Origin: Nelumbo lutea
Taxonomy: Eukaryota; Streptophyta; Magnoliopsida; Proteales; Nelumbonaceae
Assembly: GCA_022828595.1 (NCBI GenBank)
Contig: JAKGHH010000008.1
Location: forward strand, 29,008,378-29,072,377
Reading direction: 5' to 3'
Length of the DNA stretch: 64,000 nucleotides
Shown here: positions 21,306 through 33,436 of the stretch, piece after piece
Layout of the letters: each line of letters begins with the position of its first letter
How positions within the stretch are numbered: the first letter of the stretch is position 1
Made by a program: the position numbers and the translations under genes
Notes under the pieces: generated by a model
What the model saw: only the letters and a program-made list of their open reading frames with translations
Database searches by the model: none
Told to the model about the DNA's origin: nothing

Positions 21306-21310
21306 AGGTC

Positions 21311-24269
21311 TCATCCTTTTGCTGGTACTTATGCATTTTCCCTTAGTTAAATTTTTTCTCCACTTTCCCGGGTAAGTTTTTCCATTCTCTTTGGTGGAAT
21401 AAATCACTCTCCAATTAAGGAGGGAAGGTATCCAAATTGTTGTGGGAGTAAAATGTCCCTCTAGCACATAAAACTCAACGCACACAAATGATACATGTAC
21501 CTCTGACATTTATCCCGTATCCTGTTGGCTACTATCTTGATCCCTTTCTCATCCACAATGGACTAAGGTATTCTCCAGTGAATTCATGGCATGCTGATGA
21601 ATTTTATAGTGAATTTAAAAGAAAGTTGACCATAAAAAAATTTGGGCCTAAAAGATAGGATGAGTAGAGCCCATTTAAAGGTAATAATAAAAGAAAAGCA
21701 ATCAACTTTTCTAGAGAAAGTGGTTGGTGTAAAAGAACATGGAAATAGAAAATTGTATCACTTAACTAAGTAAATTTTCTAACGATAGAACATGGATAAA
21801 TATGTTCCCAACAAAAGAATGAGGCCCTAATGTCATCATCCTCCAAGCCTTATCCCAATTAAATGGATCGGATATGATCATTAAAGTTTGATAAAAATCT
21901 TAGTGCAAGATGCCAATCTGAAACAACCCTCCTTATCCAGGCTTGCTGGCTTGCACTCCTGGGTTAAAACAAACTCACAACCTTTCTTTGGTGGATTTCA
22001 AAAATATTCTCTAATCCAAATATATATACTTCTCCATCAGCTTTATCCTTATATATAATAAGACTAAAATAAATGAAGCTCAATTTATTAACCTAAAATC
22101 TAAGAAGAAAACGAACATTTTATTATAATAAAGTGAAGAAACTAAATCAAACCAAGACCGTTCAAGAAAACAAAATAGGTTGTATTATAATAGAAGAATC
22201 AACAACTTTGGTTGGATTAATTAGGATTGACATCAACCCAACCTAATTCGGCCCAACTTGCACCCCTACCGACGGCTGAAACCAAATTCCATTTAATAAA
22301 AGAAAAGAAATAAAAAAGCCCTTCACTACAGAGATAATAAGCCCATTAAGATAAGGTCTTATGACCATCACCATGCTGACCATGATAAACATAATTTGCA
22401 GGAATCAGAGAGAGAGAAAGAGAAAGCAAATATCTTCATCCACATCTCTTAAAACTAATCGAATTATAAAATACAACACAAAAATAATAATAATAATAAT
22501 AATAATTCCCTCCTTGATGTTTCACTATTACCCTTTTAATTTTTCTTTATTCCCTTACTTTTTTTTCCTGATAACTTATTCCCTTTCTATCCTCTTTCTG
22601 CCTAGTCATTGCCTCATTGGTGTATCAAAAGTCATCAATCTATAACATGTCCAACTCACATGCATGCCTCACGGATAATAATATAAGCTTTTAAAATGAG
22701 ACATAGACACAAAGCACAATTAAACTTCTTTGTTGCCTCTCCACGTGCACATCTCACGTGTTATTGTTATCATTTATATAGTCTCATTTGGTGTGTCTTT
22801 TCATTTGGTCTTTCGGCTGTTTATAAGTTAGGTAAATCGTGCTATGGTGTTTTTTTGTTTGATTCATAACAAATTTAGTCGCCAAAGTCAGTGCACTGAA
22901 AAGATGCAAAAAGCCCGATTTAATAAAATTCTAAATGGAGGTTTTCACCTTTCTCAATTTATTTTTATGGGGAAAGACACAAAAAGATGTGTGAATGCCA
23001 AACTTGCTTCAACTGCTCAAATTCTTAATACAAAAATTCAATACATCTTTTAACTGTCATAGCTAGTAAACGATATTTTCAAAATGACTTGCTTAACAGC
23101 CCCTTAATTAATACCCTACAAATACTTTATCCTCGTTGATGGGATGTGAATATGTGATCTCGTGGACATTAAATCATGGCCTGAAACTATACATTCGAAT
23201 ACAAAGTGACCCTTGAGAAAAAAATGAAAGGGTGGAATTGAAATTACGTCAATCTAGAAAACCGTTTGGATGGTGAAGACTTTTCTAGAGACATGTTTTG
23301 TCCCACAGCACAATTCCCGATATATTTTCCATCTCTACAAGAATAGTTGCAACCAATTACTTACAAATATTTCTATAATTTTATGATTGTATCGGTTTCT
23401 ATATATCCACATCATTCGATCTCAACATCATAAGCCCCAAGAAATTGCTGCCTTGGTCCAAACACACAAAATCGATTAATTGGAAGAAAGAACAACCTTG
23501 ATAGAGATTTGGATACTATCAATTATATATCTACATGGACCAAAGAAAAGGAAGAAAAAGATGATAAAATGTCAGATAAAGACAAATGGGTCTGCTAGCT
23601 TGCTCTTTATTGTTAATAGGAAAATAGTCTCTATGATTGAAATATTCTGTATAAGCAAACCCAACTAATATTTTCAATATAGATTCGAAGGCCATCAAGC
23701 ATCAACTTGACTCAACCAATTGCCATCTGATGGGTATATATTCGTCGTAATGCCACGCATGTGTGGTTCCTGTCATTCGGAATATCGTCCAACCACTAGT
23801 CCACAACTCGACCACCGCCGGTCGTCGACGGCAAGAACTGCAGTGCTGAAACCTCATTAAGACCCACTTATAATATTGCATTACAGACTCATTTGAATAT
23901 TATTTAATTGAATATGAATGGCTTTTGTCTAAATAGAATCTTGACTTGTACTCAATGGAAGGGATAATTCGGAGGGGTTGTTTAAACCATAAAAAAATGA
24001 AGAATATATGTGGCGAATACATGGCATCCACATCACAACAGATGATGATAACCCTTTTTTTGAGAGAGGTCATGGGCTTTTCTTAGATAGCCAGCTGCAG
24101 CCAACTTGCAACAATCTCTCAACGTTGTGCAAATTGGCAAGTGTTCTCATTCACACCATCCAAAACCAGCCCAAGAGGACAAGCTGTTTATCCTTTTTGT
24201 TTTTTTGGTTTGTCAAAATTGCAAGTGTGTTCACATTCAAGTTGGAGAGTTGGAGTAGGTGAGATATAT
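21311..24269. other. non-genic stretch
   Basis: No gene, long repeat or element with clear ends is seen. Small items are an (AAT)n run at about 22483-22505 and two CACGTG hexamers near 22742 and 22756. A somewhat GC-richer patch near 23800-23850 contains CCGCCGGTCGTCGACGGC. Short frames here lack family resemblance. Confidence 0.4.
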
Positions 24270-24514
24270 CAAGGTTCAAAATATTGATACGTTCGATATG
24301 CTGGTAGAGATGTATCAGACGGTATCGGTTGTTTTTTTAGTTTTTATTTTTTTATTTTTTTAAATCCAGTTTAGAAGGGCTGATTTAAGGTCATCCATCC
24401 CTTAAACCAGTCAAAACCCCGATATACTCTCTATAGAGACATATCGTGAAAAACTCCCAATACAATATATATCGGCCGATACAAAATAATACATATCGAT
24501 ATTTTGAATCTTTA
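24270..24514. mobile_element. CAAGG-terminus element, GTATCG subfamily
   Basis: The left end is CAAGGTTCAAAATATTGATA. The right end, reversed, is TAAAGATTCAAAATATCGAT. The flanks AGATATAT (24262-24269) and ATATATAT (24515-24522) agree at 7 of 8 bases, although the right flank is a simple TA run. The interior has GGTATCGG, CCGATATA and TATCGGCCGATA motifs in inverted arrangement. Confidence 0.6.
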
Positions 24515-27019
24515 ATATATATATATATATATGCATGACATTCTCTCTTTCTCTTTCTCTCCTCTCACTCTTTCTCAGAAATCTAATTCATGAAAGGGAT
24601 AGCTGTCCTATTCATGTCTCATCCTCCTTTTTAAAACTTGTTTGAACTTTGAACCTTGTGCACACTTTCTACTTTCTTGGAAGAGAAGAGAAACATGCAA
24701 TAATAAAATAATACAAAGAGTAATGTCACTTTGAGCAAGGAATTTGATATGGCCCAATCGTTTGTACCAATAACAAGCGCTATATGTCTCATTTTTGGGG
24801 GATTATATCTGGTAAATTTGCCTCACCTCAGAGGGCATACTGAAAATTCTACTATGTGCCTGTCTGTGACGCACTGACGTGTAATCATTGTTGCCCAGCA
24901 CACTACACGTGGAGCAACCTGATTGGGCCATTAAACCTAATGGCCTACCACGTAGCCTTATATATCCAAAGCGCAGACCGACCAGGAGAGCCGGTATAGG
25001 ATCTGTTACTCCCATGTTTAACAGGAAAACGGCTACGGCCAGTGCAAGCCAGTGCTAGTACAAATATATATTGTAAATATATATTATTAATACAAGACTG
25101 TAAAAACTGTTAGAACGGACATTTCACTAACCGAAACCGACACCTCTCCCCTCTATAAATAATAATAGATTTAGCAAAGGAAAGGAGATCCTCCATCTTC
25201 TCAATGGATCATATTAGCACTGAACTGGATCAGAACTGGAATAAGGTGTTTCTAATTAGGTTAGCACCGAATCTGCACTGACCCAGTTTAGATTGTACCA
25301 ATTGATACAACTTTTGATGAAATTCAAGGTTATGAAAGAAATTTATTCATCTCCTAACTCGTCAAGATGTAAGAGATACACAACTTTTGATGAACAGGGC
25401 ACAATCCCTAGGGAAAAGACAAAAGATGCTTTCAATAAAGAATTCATATGAGCTGTATCTTTTCATGAGAATATCTTTCGAATATTGACAAAAACAAACA
25501 AAGGAAAAAAGAAAGCAAATATTGATAAAAGCAACCAAAGGAGGTATCATGAAAAGGAAGAGGATTCAAGGAGATCAGCAACCTCATTGGGAGGCTCCCA
25601 CCAGTCTATTGGTGCATCAGCAGCTTCAAGACCGCCTACCATCACAAACGCCCTAATTTATTGTTGGATCTCCACCTGTCCACTTAAGTTTTGTGGAATC
25701 ACGACTCTTACCGGAAAGGGCAAGGCTGCCATCAGTCATGAGGAGTTCGGCTTCAGTCAGGCAAAGTCCATTCAGGCAGTTTTTTCTGCCTTGCATTGAG
25801 AATATAGTCATACTTGTGTGTTTTATTTCATGGGGAGATATTCTTAATGCAAGGTTGCAAAAGGTTAGAATGTTGTAGATACAGATTTGTCCTGATAGAA
25901 GCCCATCTCAGTCATGAGAGTAGGAATACAAATAAGGGCTTACAATTTTATCAGTGGCGATGGTGCCTCTTTAATTTCAAGGACAACTATGGGCCTTGTT
26001 GATTTAAGCAATAGGGAGAATACTTTTATACTTTATTTTGATGTTCGTTCAATTTAAAGCCTCGTTTTCTTTTCGGGAAATTATATATCTGAGTAAATGT
26101 TTCTTGAAAAATATTAATCTGAGTAAATACATTTATCCAAGTTCTTTCGTTTCACAGATAAAAAATACAAAGGCCATTTTAATCATAAAAAGACATTGTT
26201 AAAAGAGAATTTTATCCCATCCAAGTGTTGGTAATTTTTCTCACAGATGAAAAAATTATTTACCCCCAAAAAAAATAAAATTTTCATAAACCCCACATAA
26301 AACTAAAAAGAACATGAATATCTTAATCAATGAAAAATAGAATTTTATTGACCAACTTTCCATCTTCTCAAAATCCAAAAAAGGAACAAACCCTAGGGAT
26401 GGTTTTCATGTATTTATTGAATTTAATTGATGGGCTCATTCAATATACTTTAACACTGGGCTTTCAAATTCAGTTCCTAAAAAATTACCGAAAGTAGGAT
26501 GGGCTCGACACTGAACAAAGAAGCTTAGAGTAATACTATCCAATGAAGGATGCATGATTTTCAGTCAGTGTTTGGCTAGATTGAGGTCCTTCACGTTTGG
26601 TTGCGGATGGACTGAGAAAGTTCTGCATATTGGGGAATGCTGAAGGTCTGTCCCTTCTAACTCGGTCTACGCTTGGGACTGGTAGTAAGCCTGGTGTACC
26701 CTAACACTATGCTATGGGACCCATAAAATGGTCTGTGGCTCCAGAGCTTGTCCTCCGATTATCAAATGAGAGGTACCCACCATTGAACGGGCCCCAAATT
26801 GGGCACCCTAATTAGGCCAAAAACCATCATGAAATGTGGCTGCTACCGTGTGTTCTTGCAATAAACATTTGAATAATGAAACAAGTGGTGAGCTGTGAGG
26901 GCTTCAGGCTCCAATTAGAGCAATTGGCCCACTAACGGAAGCTAGACTTTTAATCCATATTCATCTTGGTTCTGCACTGCATGAAAAGTAAGTACAACGA
27001 GAAGTTACCTTAAATATTT
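24515..27019. other. non-genic stretch, possible decayed exon near 25.57-25.80 kb
   Basis: No sure gene is seen. A (TA)n run lies at 24513-24531. On the - strand, 25.75-25.55 kb reads MAALPFPVRVVIPQNLSG and, after a stop and break, GGLEAADAPIDWWEPPNEVA then DLLESSSFS before a stop. This looks more protein-like than its surroundings, but I cannot name a family. A dispersed repeat copy lies at about 26070-26390. Confidence 0.35.
26070..26390. repeat. dispersed repeat, copy 1 (partner at 36365-36690)
   Basis: Shared ordered words with the 36.4-kb copy are: GAGTAAAT/GAGTAGGT; GGCCATTTTAATCATAAAAA / GACCATTTTATTCATAAAAA; AAGTGTTGG; AAAATTATTTA; and ATTGACCAACTTTCC followed by a C-rich tract. Both copies have the same orientation. 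It is non-coding, and its class is unknown. Confidence 0.55.
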
Positions 27020-28130
27020 TTAACAGGGCTATAAATGGGCCGAATCCAAGGTAAGCTAGTGAAGTCCAAATTCCAATATATCTTCCATCCCCAAGAGTTT
27101 CTTGTAGGTATTGAGGCCTTAGTAAAGGAACATTTGTTAAAGTACTTGGCTTTTAAAACCTGCTACAGGAGGGTGTCATGGTTATTCAATAGTCTCCAAG
27201 CTTGTCTAGCTAAGGGAGCTTTATTGAGAGCTTGAGGATCCGGTAAACCCAAACCACCAGCATTCTTGTTCTTACACATAGTGCTCCAATTTATCCATCT
27301 AATTTTCCTCCCATAGTCTCTATCACCCCAATAGAAAACCCTTTGCAATTTAGAAATAACTTGACAGACAGAATTAGCTAAGAGGAAGCAAGACATAGTA
27401 TGAGCAAGCATGGCAGATACAACTAATTTGATCAGAATTTCTTTTCCATCTGGTGACAGTCTTCTCCATCCTCCCTTGAACTCTTCTAGCTGGTAGCTAC
27501 CCTCTTAATGACAAAGTGAAAAGTCTCCTTCTTGGGCCTTTGTACTTTTGATGGAAGACCTAGGTAAATCCAAGGATGATGAACTCTTTTCATACCTAAA
27601 ATTCTGGTTAAGAGTTTCTGCAATCTTTCAAGAGTTTGTTTTTTTTACTGAAAAAGATTTCAAACTGGTTGACTTTTTTACAAGAGGTTTATTCTTTCTT
27701 CTTGAAAGTATCAATTAGCTCCACCAGCCTTAACTAAATTTGCTTTTGCAAACAACAATCATCAGCAAAAAGGGGAGATTGGGCTACCCTGGATCAGACC
27801 ACATTACTTCCTAGGGGAACCATTAACAATCACTTTGTAGGTGATTGTGGAAACACATTGCATAACCCAATTCCTCCAAACCTCTCCAAAGACCATTTTT
27901 TCATAACTTCATGTAGGAATTTTCATTCTACCTAACCATAACCCTTCATCATATATCTAACTTCAAGGCCATATAATTGTTCCTAGACTTGGATTTCTTC
28001 ATGTAATGGATGAGCTCGTGAGACAACAAAATATTATCACAAATTTGTCTAGCAAAGATAAAAATTGAATCTTTTCTCACATTCAAGAAAAGGTAGCATG
28101 AAACTACTAAGAATTCCATCTAGATAAGAA
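27020..28130 (-). pseudogene. second LINE: reverse transcriptase remnant
   Basis: The - strand from 28.06 kb down reads IFIFARQICDNILLSHELIH then YMKKSKSRNNYMALKLD (family GRQI.DN.L...E..H.....G.MALK.D). At about 27.88-27.80 kb it reads WVMQCVSTITYKVIVNGSP (family WVM.CV....FSV..NG.P). At 27.41-27.16 kb it reads CQVISKLQRVFYWGDRD, RKIRWINWSTMCKNKNAGGL, GLPDPQALNKAPLARQAWRL. This covers the palm to post-thumb region of a plant L1. Stops and frameshifts are present. The 5' part lies beyond the LTR insertion, at 30.36-30.49 kb. Confidence 0.8.
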
Positions 28131-28189
28131 GGTCTAGTGTCCAAACATGAATTCCATCTCACATTCAAGAAAAGGCCGCATGGGTCATG

Positions 28190-29399
28190 TTTGAAATTGA
28201 AATGGACAAAACCGACCATAGTCAAAAACTGCCAAGTGGCAACATGCTGGGGGCAAAGTTGTTAATTGACCAGGCCAAGTTGACCTGACTTGGCCAAGCT
28301 AACCTGGATGACCTGACTTCAACGAGCTGACATGACTTGGCCGAGCTAACCTAATCTTGACAAGCTAACCTAGTAACAACCCATAACATGCATAAGCAAC
28401 ACATGGCCAAGTAGGAATGGCAACAGGGTGGGATGGGGCGAGGTCGGATTTTGCTTGCCTCCTACACAACTCCAAATTCAAATTCCCCGTCCAGAATCCT
28501 GACGGGAAAAAAATCTTAACCACATCCTTGCCCCCATGGGTAACGGAAATCCCCGACTTTGCCCCACCCACCTTAGTCATTCTGACTTATTTACTTATTA
28601 ATTTTTTTTTTTTTTTGAAACCTACCTAGGACTATTTTATACTATGTAACATAATATAGTATAATATAATATTTAATATTATATTATAATATAATATATT
28701 AGCATATATTAATAATTATATATACTATGTTTTATAATATAGTTAGGGTGGGGTTGGGGCGGGGTGCACAAATACTGTCCCGACCCCATCTCTGACCCTA
28801 GAGTTAGGGTAGGGAAGGGTGAATTTTCCATCTCTATGACCAAGCTTATCTGAACATCAACGCAAACACATTCCATGCATGCCCACTACCTACTACATGC
28901 ATATAATGTATACACAACATGTCAACTAAGGGCACAACAAGTAGACTGAGTTCCGACCACATGTGAGAGGCATGTTGGCTCTAGGAGGAAGCACCTCTCC
29001 TATAAATAGGTGAGCCCCTCATTCATTTGGAGACACAACACAACAATGCATTACACTACTATGCATTGAACATGAGACAGATCGACAGATGTCTCACAAG
29101 CTCTCCAACTCACCTTTCATGAGTTCTCCAACTCTCTCATGGAGCTCTCTAGCTTATCTCATCAATCTCCCACCTCATCTCACTAAGATCTCCAACTCAC
29201 CTTCTCTTCCCTTGGTGTTATTGACTTAATCATCGGAGTCCATGCCCCTTGGATATCACCCCGGTTCCTTTGATGTCTCTTCTAGTTTCAGGTCTCCCTT
29301 AGCCATTAAGGTGTCGAGTAGCTAACACTTCGAGTTGAGGTGACACCCTACTCCGGTAACTTTCCATCTCCATGCTTGTGGCCAATTTTAATTCCAACA
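28190..29399 (+). repeat. gypsy-like 5' LTR (with MITE inserted)
   Basis: It shares long collinear blocks with 29698-30352: AACATGCATAAGCAACACAT; TATAAATAGGTGAGCCCCTC then ATTCATTTGG; GCATTACACTACTATGCA; and GTGGCCAATTTTAA. The TATAAATAGG at 29001 is a good TATA box on the + strand, followed by a downstream leader as in active LTRs. The sequence just after (29400-29421) resembles the gypsy primer-proximal TGGCGCCGTCTGTGGGAACC, with the C/G positions decayed to A/T. The left edge is uncertain. Confidence 0.65.
28412..28836. mobile_element. hAT-type MITE inside the LTR
   Basis: The block is absent from the partner LTR, which defines it as an insertion. The left terminus is TAGGAATGGCAACAGGG and the right terminus reversed is TAGAGATGGAAAATTCACCC. 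The flanks are TGGCCAAG (28404-28411) and TGACCAAG (28837-28844), 7 of 8 identical, as expected for an 8-bp hAT target duplication. The interior contains a ~100-bp AT-rich stretch and GGGGCGAGG/GGGGCGGGG motifs, and no transposase. Confidence 0.75.
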
Positions 29400-29697
29400 A
29401 AATGACATCATCTATGGGAACCTAAGAAAAAGCTTATTTTATTACCTCAACTAGAAAATTCCCTTGCCAAGCCAAAGAGATGGTAAAATTGGCCTGGGGC
29501 AATGGCCAAACTATGCTAACTCAACCTAGGGGTGAGAAAAAAACTAAAAATTTGAACCAAACTGAAAAATCAACAAAAACCAAATAAAAAATCCAGTTAA
29601 TTGAACCGGTCTATTTGGTTTCGGTTTGGTATTTTAAAAAAACTGAAGGTATCGGTTCAGTTTTGGTTAACCAATATAGAAAACTGGTGATTAACCA
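29400..29697 (+). other. short internal remnant between gypsy-like LTRs
   Basis: It begins with the decayed primer-proximal sequence (CATCTATGGGAACC) and soon reaches a TAGGGGTGAG... stretch at 29527 that itself looks like a MITE (AACCGGTCTATTTGGTTTCG words). No gag or pol codons are present, so the internal region was deleted or this is an LTR-LTR rearrangement. Confidence 0.5.
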
Positions 29698-30352
29698 AAC
29701 TGACATGACTTAGCCGAGCTAACTTGGCCTAGACGAGATGACCAGGCCAGGCCTAGCTAACCTGATCTTGACAAACTGACTTGGTAACAACTCATAACAT
29801 GCATAAGCAACACATACATATCAAAATATTAATGTCAGTGCATTCCTTGCAGGCCACTGCCTACCATGTGCATAAAACGTGTATACAATGTGCACATGAC
29901 GTGTGAACCAATGGCGCAACAAGTGGACTGAGCTCCAACTACATGTGAGAGATGTGTCGGTTCTTGGAGGAAGCCCGTCTCTTATAAATTGGTGAGCCCC
30001 TCATTCATTTGGACACACAACACAATATTGCATTACACTACTATGCACCGAATACGAGACACCTCGGTGCATGTCTCACAAGCTCGCTAACTCACCTCAT
30101 GAACTCTCCAGCTCATCTGACCGAGCTCTCACCTCACCTCACCTCACCTCACTAAGCTCTCTAGCTCATCTTCTCTTCCCTTGGCATTACAGACTTAACC
30201 GCCGGAGTCCACGCCCCTAGGATATCACCCTAGGGCCTCTAATGTCTCTTTTGGTTGCAAGTCTCCCTTAACCGTTGAGGTGTCGAGCTGAGGTTACACC
30301 CTACTTCAACAACTTTCCATCTTTGCATTTGTGGCCAATTTTAACTCTAACA
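29698..30352 (+). repeat. gypsy-like 3' LTR
   Basis: Collinear with 28.32-29.40 kb minus the MITE. It contains CTTATAAATTGGTGAGCCCC (TATA box weakened from TATAAATAGG) and ends TTTTAACTCTAACA, a CA end as expected for an LTR. LINE sequence resumes immediately after. A CCTCA tandem run (ACCTCACCTCACCTCACCTC) lies at about 30132-30150. Confidence 0.65.
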
Positions 30353-30490
30353 TGAAGCTCTCTAGATTGCTCCTCAATGATAGTTATTATTGATGGTTGA
30401 TGTTTTTCTCTCAATTTTTTTAATCTAGCTACATTTAAAACTTTGTCAAATGTAAGACTCAACAAGGGATTGCAACAGGGTGACAGCACC
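30353..30490 (-). pseudogene. second LINE: endonuclease N-terminal fragment
   Basis: The - strand reads DKVLNVARLKKLREKHQPS then IITIIEE. This resembles the beginning of the L1 endonuclease (..N.R.VR.LK.L...H.P.I..I.E). Its place upstream of the RT fragment (27.0-28.1 kb), across the LTR pair, fits one LINE split by a retrotransposon. Confidence 0.5.
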
Positions 30491-32569
30491 CCCTTATATC
30501 TTCTATTCTAATTAATGTAGGGCCTACAATAAACCAATTGACTACTTTAACATTGTGTTTCAAAAATACCAATCACAAACCCTAGGTGTAATCTACCTAG
30601 TACCATATAAACCCAAGTGATGTTTGGAATAGAATAACACAGACTTCCTTCAGCACACCCCTAAATTGAAAAACTTTAGACAGCCACCATCATTGCTAAA
30701 TCAAAAGGCTACAAATTAAATGACTGAATGTCAAACAGCTACATTCAAGTGGAATTGCATTCTCATAAAAAATAGAACAACCTTCCCTAGTGGAGCATAT
30801 TTGCGAAAATGGAAAGGAACCAGGGTCCAATGACCCATGTAACCTACACTCCAGGGTAATTAAGATGATTGACTGCACCACAAGAACAAATAAAATAAGG
30901 GAATCATTCAACCTATTGCATATAATAGATGCAATGAAATAATAGTAAACTACAAACCCAATTTTGGGAATCTCTTTCTACCCAAATAACAGAGCTTTAG
31001 TGGTCAGCTCATAAAACAGTATCTCTATTAGTTGATATTTCACATATTCCCTAATTATTAGAAGCCATAACTAAGAGGAGACAAATTATTTCACTGCTTG
31101 TTAGAATTAGTAAAAAATTGAATACCTGAGATTCTATTATTTTCTTTGAATAATAGCCATCAAAATAATCAACTATAAGACCCACCAAAGTCCTGAGAGA
31201 AAAAAAAATAGAAATTAAGCTTAAAAAAACTTATACAACCATTACTAACAAGGAAGATTTTAATAGAGAGATTATTAGAGTGATTGCATAATCATTGTTC
31301 AACAAAATAGTTCAATGAATACAAAATTAATCATGTTATCATAAAAGAGAATGTTATGTTAATTTTATATCATACATGGAGATGCTGTGTTGAGAAACTC
31401 ATAAGCCATAACAATTCTCCCAAAAAGCAACTTTGGAAACAACCTATTCAAGTCAGAAAATTAGGGAGGGGTTAGCCAACAATAATGTTTATATTAGATA
31501 GGCAGGTTAACCAAAAATAAAGAATATAGAAAGAGTAATATGCACATAGGAATAAAGAATATTGCAATAGTCAAATGTGACAAAACATGCTCTTAACTAA
31601 ATGAAAATAATTTCTGTGCCAATATAAAAAAAAAAAAAATTGGGATTTTTAGACTGCAATTCACCTCAGAATTTCGATTTGAACTATAGACCTACAACAA
31701 TTCAAAATCTAAAACAACTCAACCTATAACACTCATACCCGCCCTTAAATTGGCATCAATTCCCAGCTGAACAACAACCCCAACTGTACAGTGGAGCTAA
31801 GATTTCTGAGGATGGACTGAACAGTAAAAACCCCCGAAAAAAAAATCCTCTTTAGTCAATAAATTTAGATGGACATTAATAGTTTTTCTTCTAAGAACAT
31901 TTTAAGAACGCAGGTTTTCTTTATAGATTTTAACATTGAACATCTGAACTTAACAACTTCTATGGGCTAAGCCTGAAGATTAACCGATAAATAAGTCTAC
32001 TCCTATTAACAGATCTTGCAGTCTTCTTTCATTTCTCCTTTTGTTTACATGATAAATTAGGACAAACATTTTCAAATCTGTTCTTTTTATTCTCTAATTA
32101 TCCATGTTGCCAACTAGCTAGGAGCTAATGGTCAAACCTTTTTCTCCCTCCAAGTCAGTACGTATAAAGATCTCTAATATTTCTTGATGACGAAACTTCT
32201 GAAATTTAACCACTTTATTAACAATTGTTCTAGTCACCTTTTCATCTAAGGAATCTTCAGGAACAACTTGTCCATTTGTGAGCATTGAATCAATAGATGC
32301 CTCTTGAAATAAAGTTTCCCCTTCTATAGATCGAAGAGAGTATATTGACCTTGATAGGTGAATTTGCAAGGTTAATTTCCTCAGGAATAGAGGGAAGGGT
32401 ACTTAAAAACTTCCTTGTCCCAAGAGGCTCTAGTTTCTTATCTAGTTGACTAGAGAAAAGAACAACATCTACACCAATCACTACCCATATTAGGGTTTGC
32501 TTCTTGCTCTCTATTTCAGAAACTGAGATGGGAATATGACTGTTTTTACTTTGTATATTGACCTTGAAT
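30491..32569. other. non-genic stretch with a weak coding-like run at 32.12-32.48 kb
   Basis: No named gene is seen. On the - strand, 32481-32118 gives two overlapping-frame segments (LPSIPEEINLA; GQVVPEDSLDEKVTRTIV then NKVVKFQKFRHQEILEIFI). They look like a frameshifted old coding sequence, possibly the ORF1 region of the same LINE, but no defining motif is present. The remainder is AT-rich. Confidence 0.35.
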
Positions 32570-32783
32570 CAAGGTTCAAAATATCAGAAGGGTTTGAATC
32601 AAGGTTCAAATCGATACCTTTTTTTTTGCTTTTTTATTTTTTCGGAACCGGTTCAGGGGGTCAATTTAGAGTTCCTCCACCCCCTGAATTGGTCAGACCC
32701 CCAATACATCCATTATAGGAGCGTATCAGAGGGGTCCCGTATCAACCAATACGAACCGGTATGTATCAATACTTTGAACCTTG
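32570..32783. mobile_element. CAAGG-terminus element, GTATCG subfamily
   Basis: The left end is CAAGGTTCAAAATATC and the right end reversed is CAAGGTTCAAAGTATTGATA. The flanks CCTTGAAT (32562-32569) and ACTTGAAT (32784-32791) match at 7 of 8 bases. The interior contains GAACCGGTTCAGGGGG, GGTCCCGTATC and CCAATACGAACCGGTATG, mixing the CCGGTT and GTATC motifs of the two subfamilies. Confidence 0.75.
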
Positions 32784-33436
32784 ACTTGAATACATACTGA
32801 CCAAAAAAGAAAATTATTCAACTTGAACAGCAGAACAGAAGATCCCCTAGTATTTCTTCAATGGTTTAATCCTATAATGTGCGGTTGGGTGAATGTGACC
32901 AGCAACGTATTGTGGTTAATTAACAAATCTGGACTCCTCACTTAGCGTGAAGGTAAAGGAAATTATTCTACTTACAATCAAGATCCCAATTGTAATGAAT
33001 CTATACAACTAGATCTAATAGTACCTCATTATTCATAAACCCAAAAGTCCTTTATCACTAAATCTTAAGTTTAATACTAATTGTTGGGAATCTATTTGTT
33101 TCAAACTTAATCTTATAGAGGACCTTAACAAAGCAAAATACCCATAAAAGATGAAGTATATGATAAGAGATATTTTATGTGCTTCCATCTTTATATCTCT
33201 GTTTGTTTAAAAGAGGGATCAACTTGTTACTTTGCAAAATAATAGAAAAACAGTCTATGATTCTTTATAGTTTTAAATCAAAACCAACCATTAAACCTTG
33301 TACATCTCACAAAGATAAAGAAACGTTGTCTCATCACTTTGTACGGCCATATACTTTGAGTCCCAATTTTATAAATAACCAATCACTATGTGACAGGTGT
33401 TTCATTAAAACATGCATACATAATGACCCATCCACG
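32784..33436. other. non-genic stretch
   Basis: Nothing recognisable is present. The 137-codon frame at 33179-33592 ends inside the adjoining MITE and has no family resemblance. Confidence 0.4.

Noticed and set aside
22736..22766. Two CACGTG G-box hexamers as a promoter
   Set aside because: No gene follows within several kb on either strand.
32118..32481. Functional gene on the - strand
   Set aside because: Two short frames overlap out of phase without a start, domain or splice logic. At best it is a decayed fragment.
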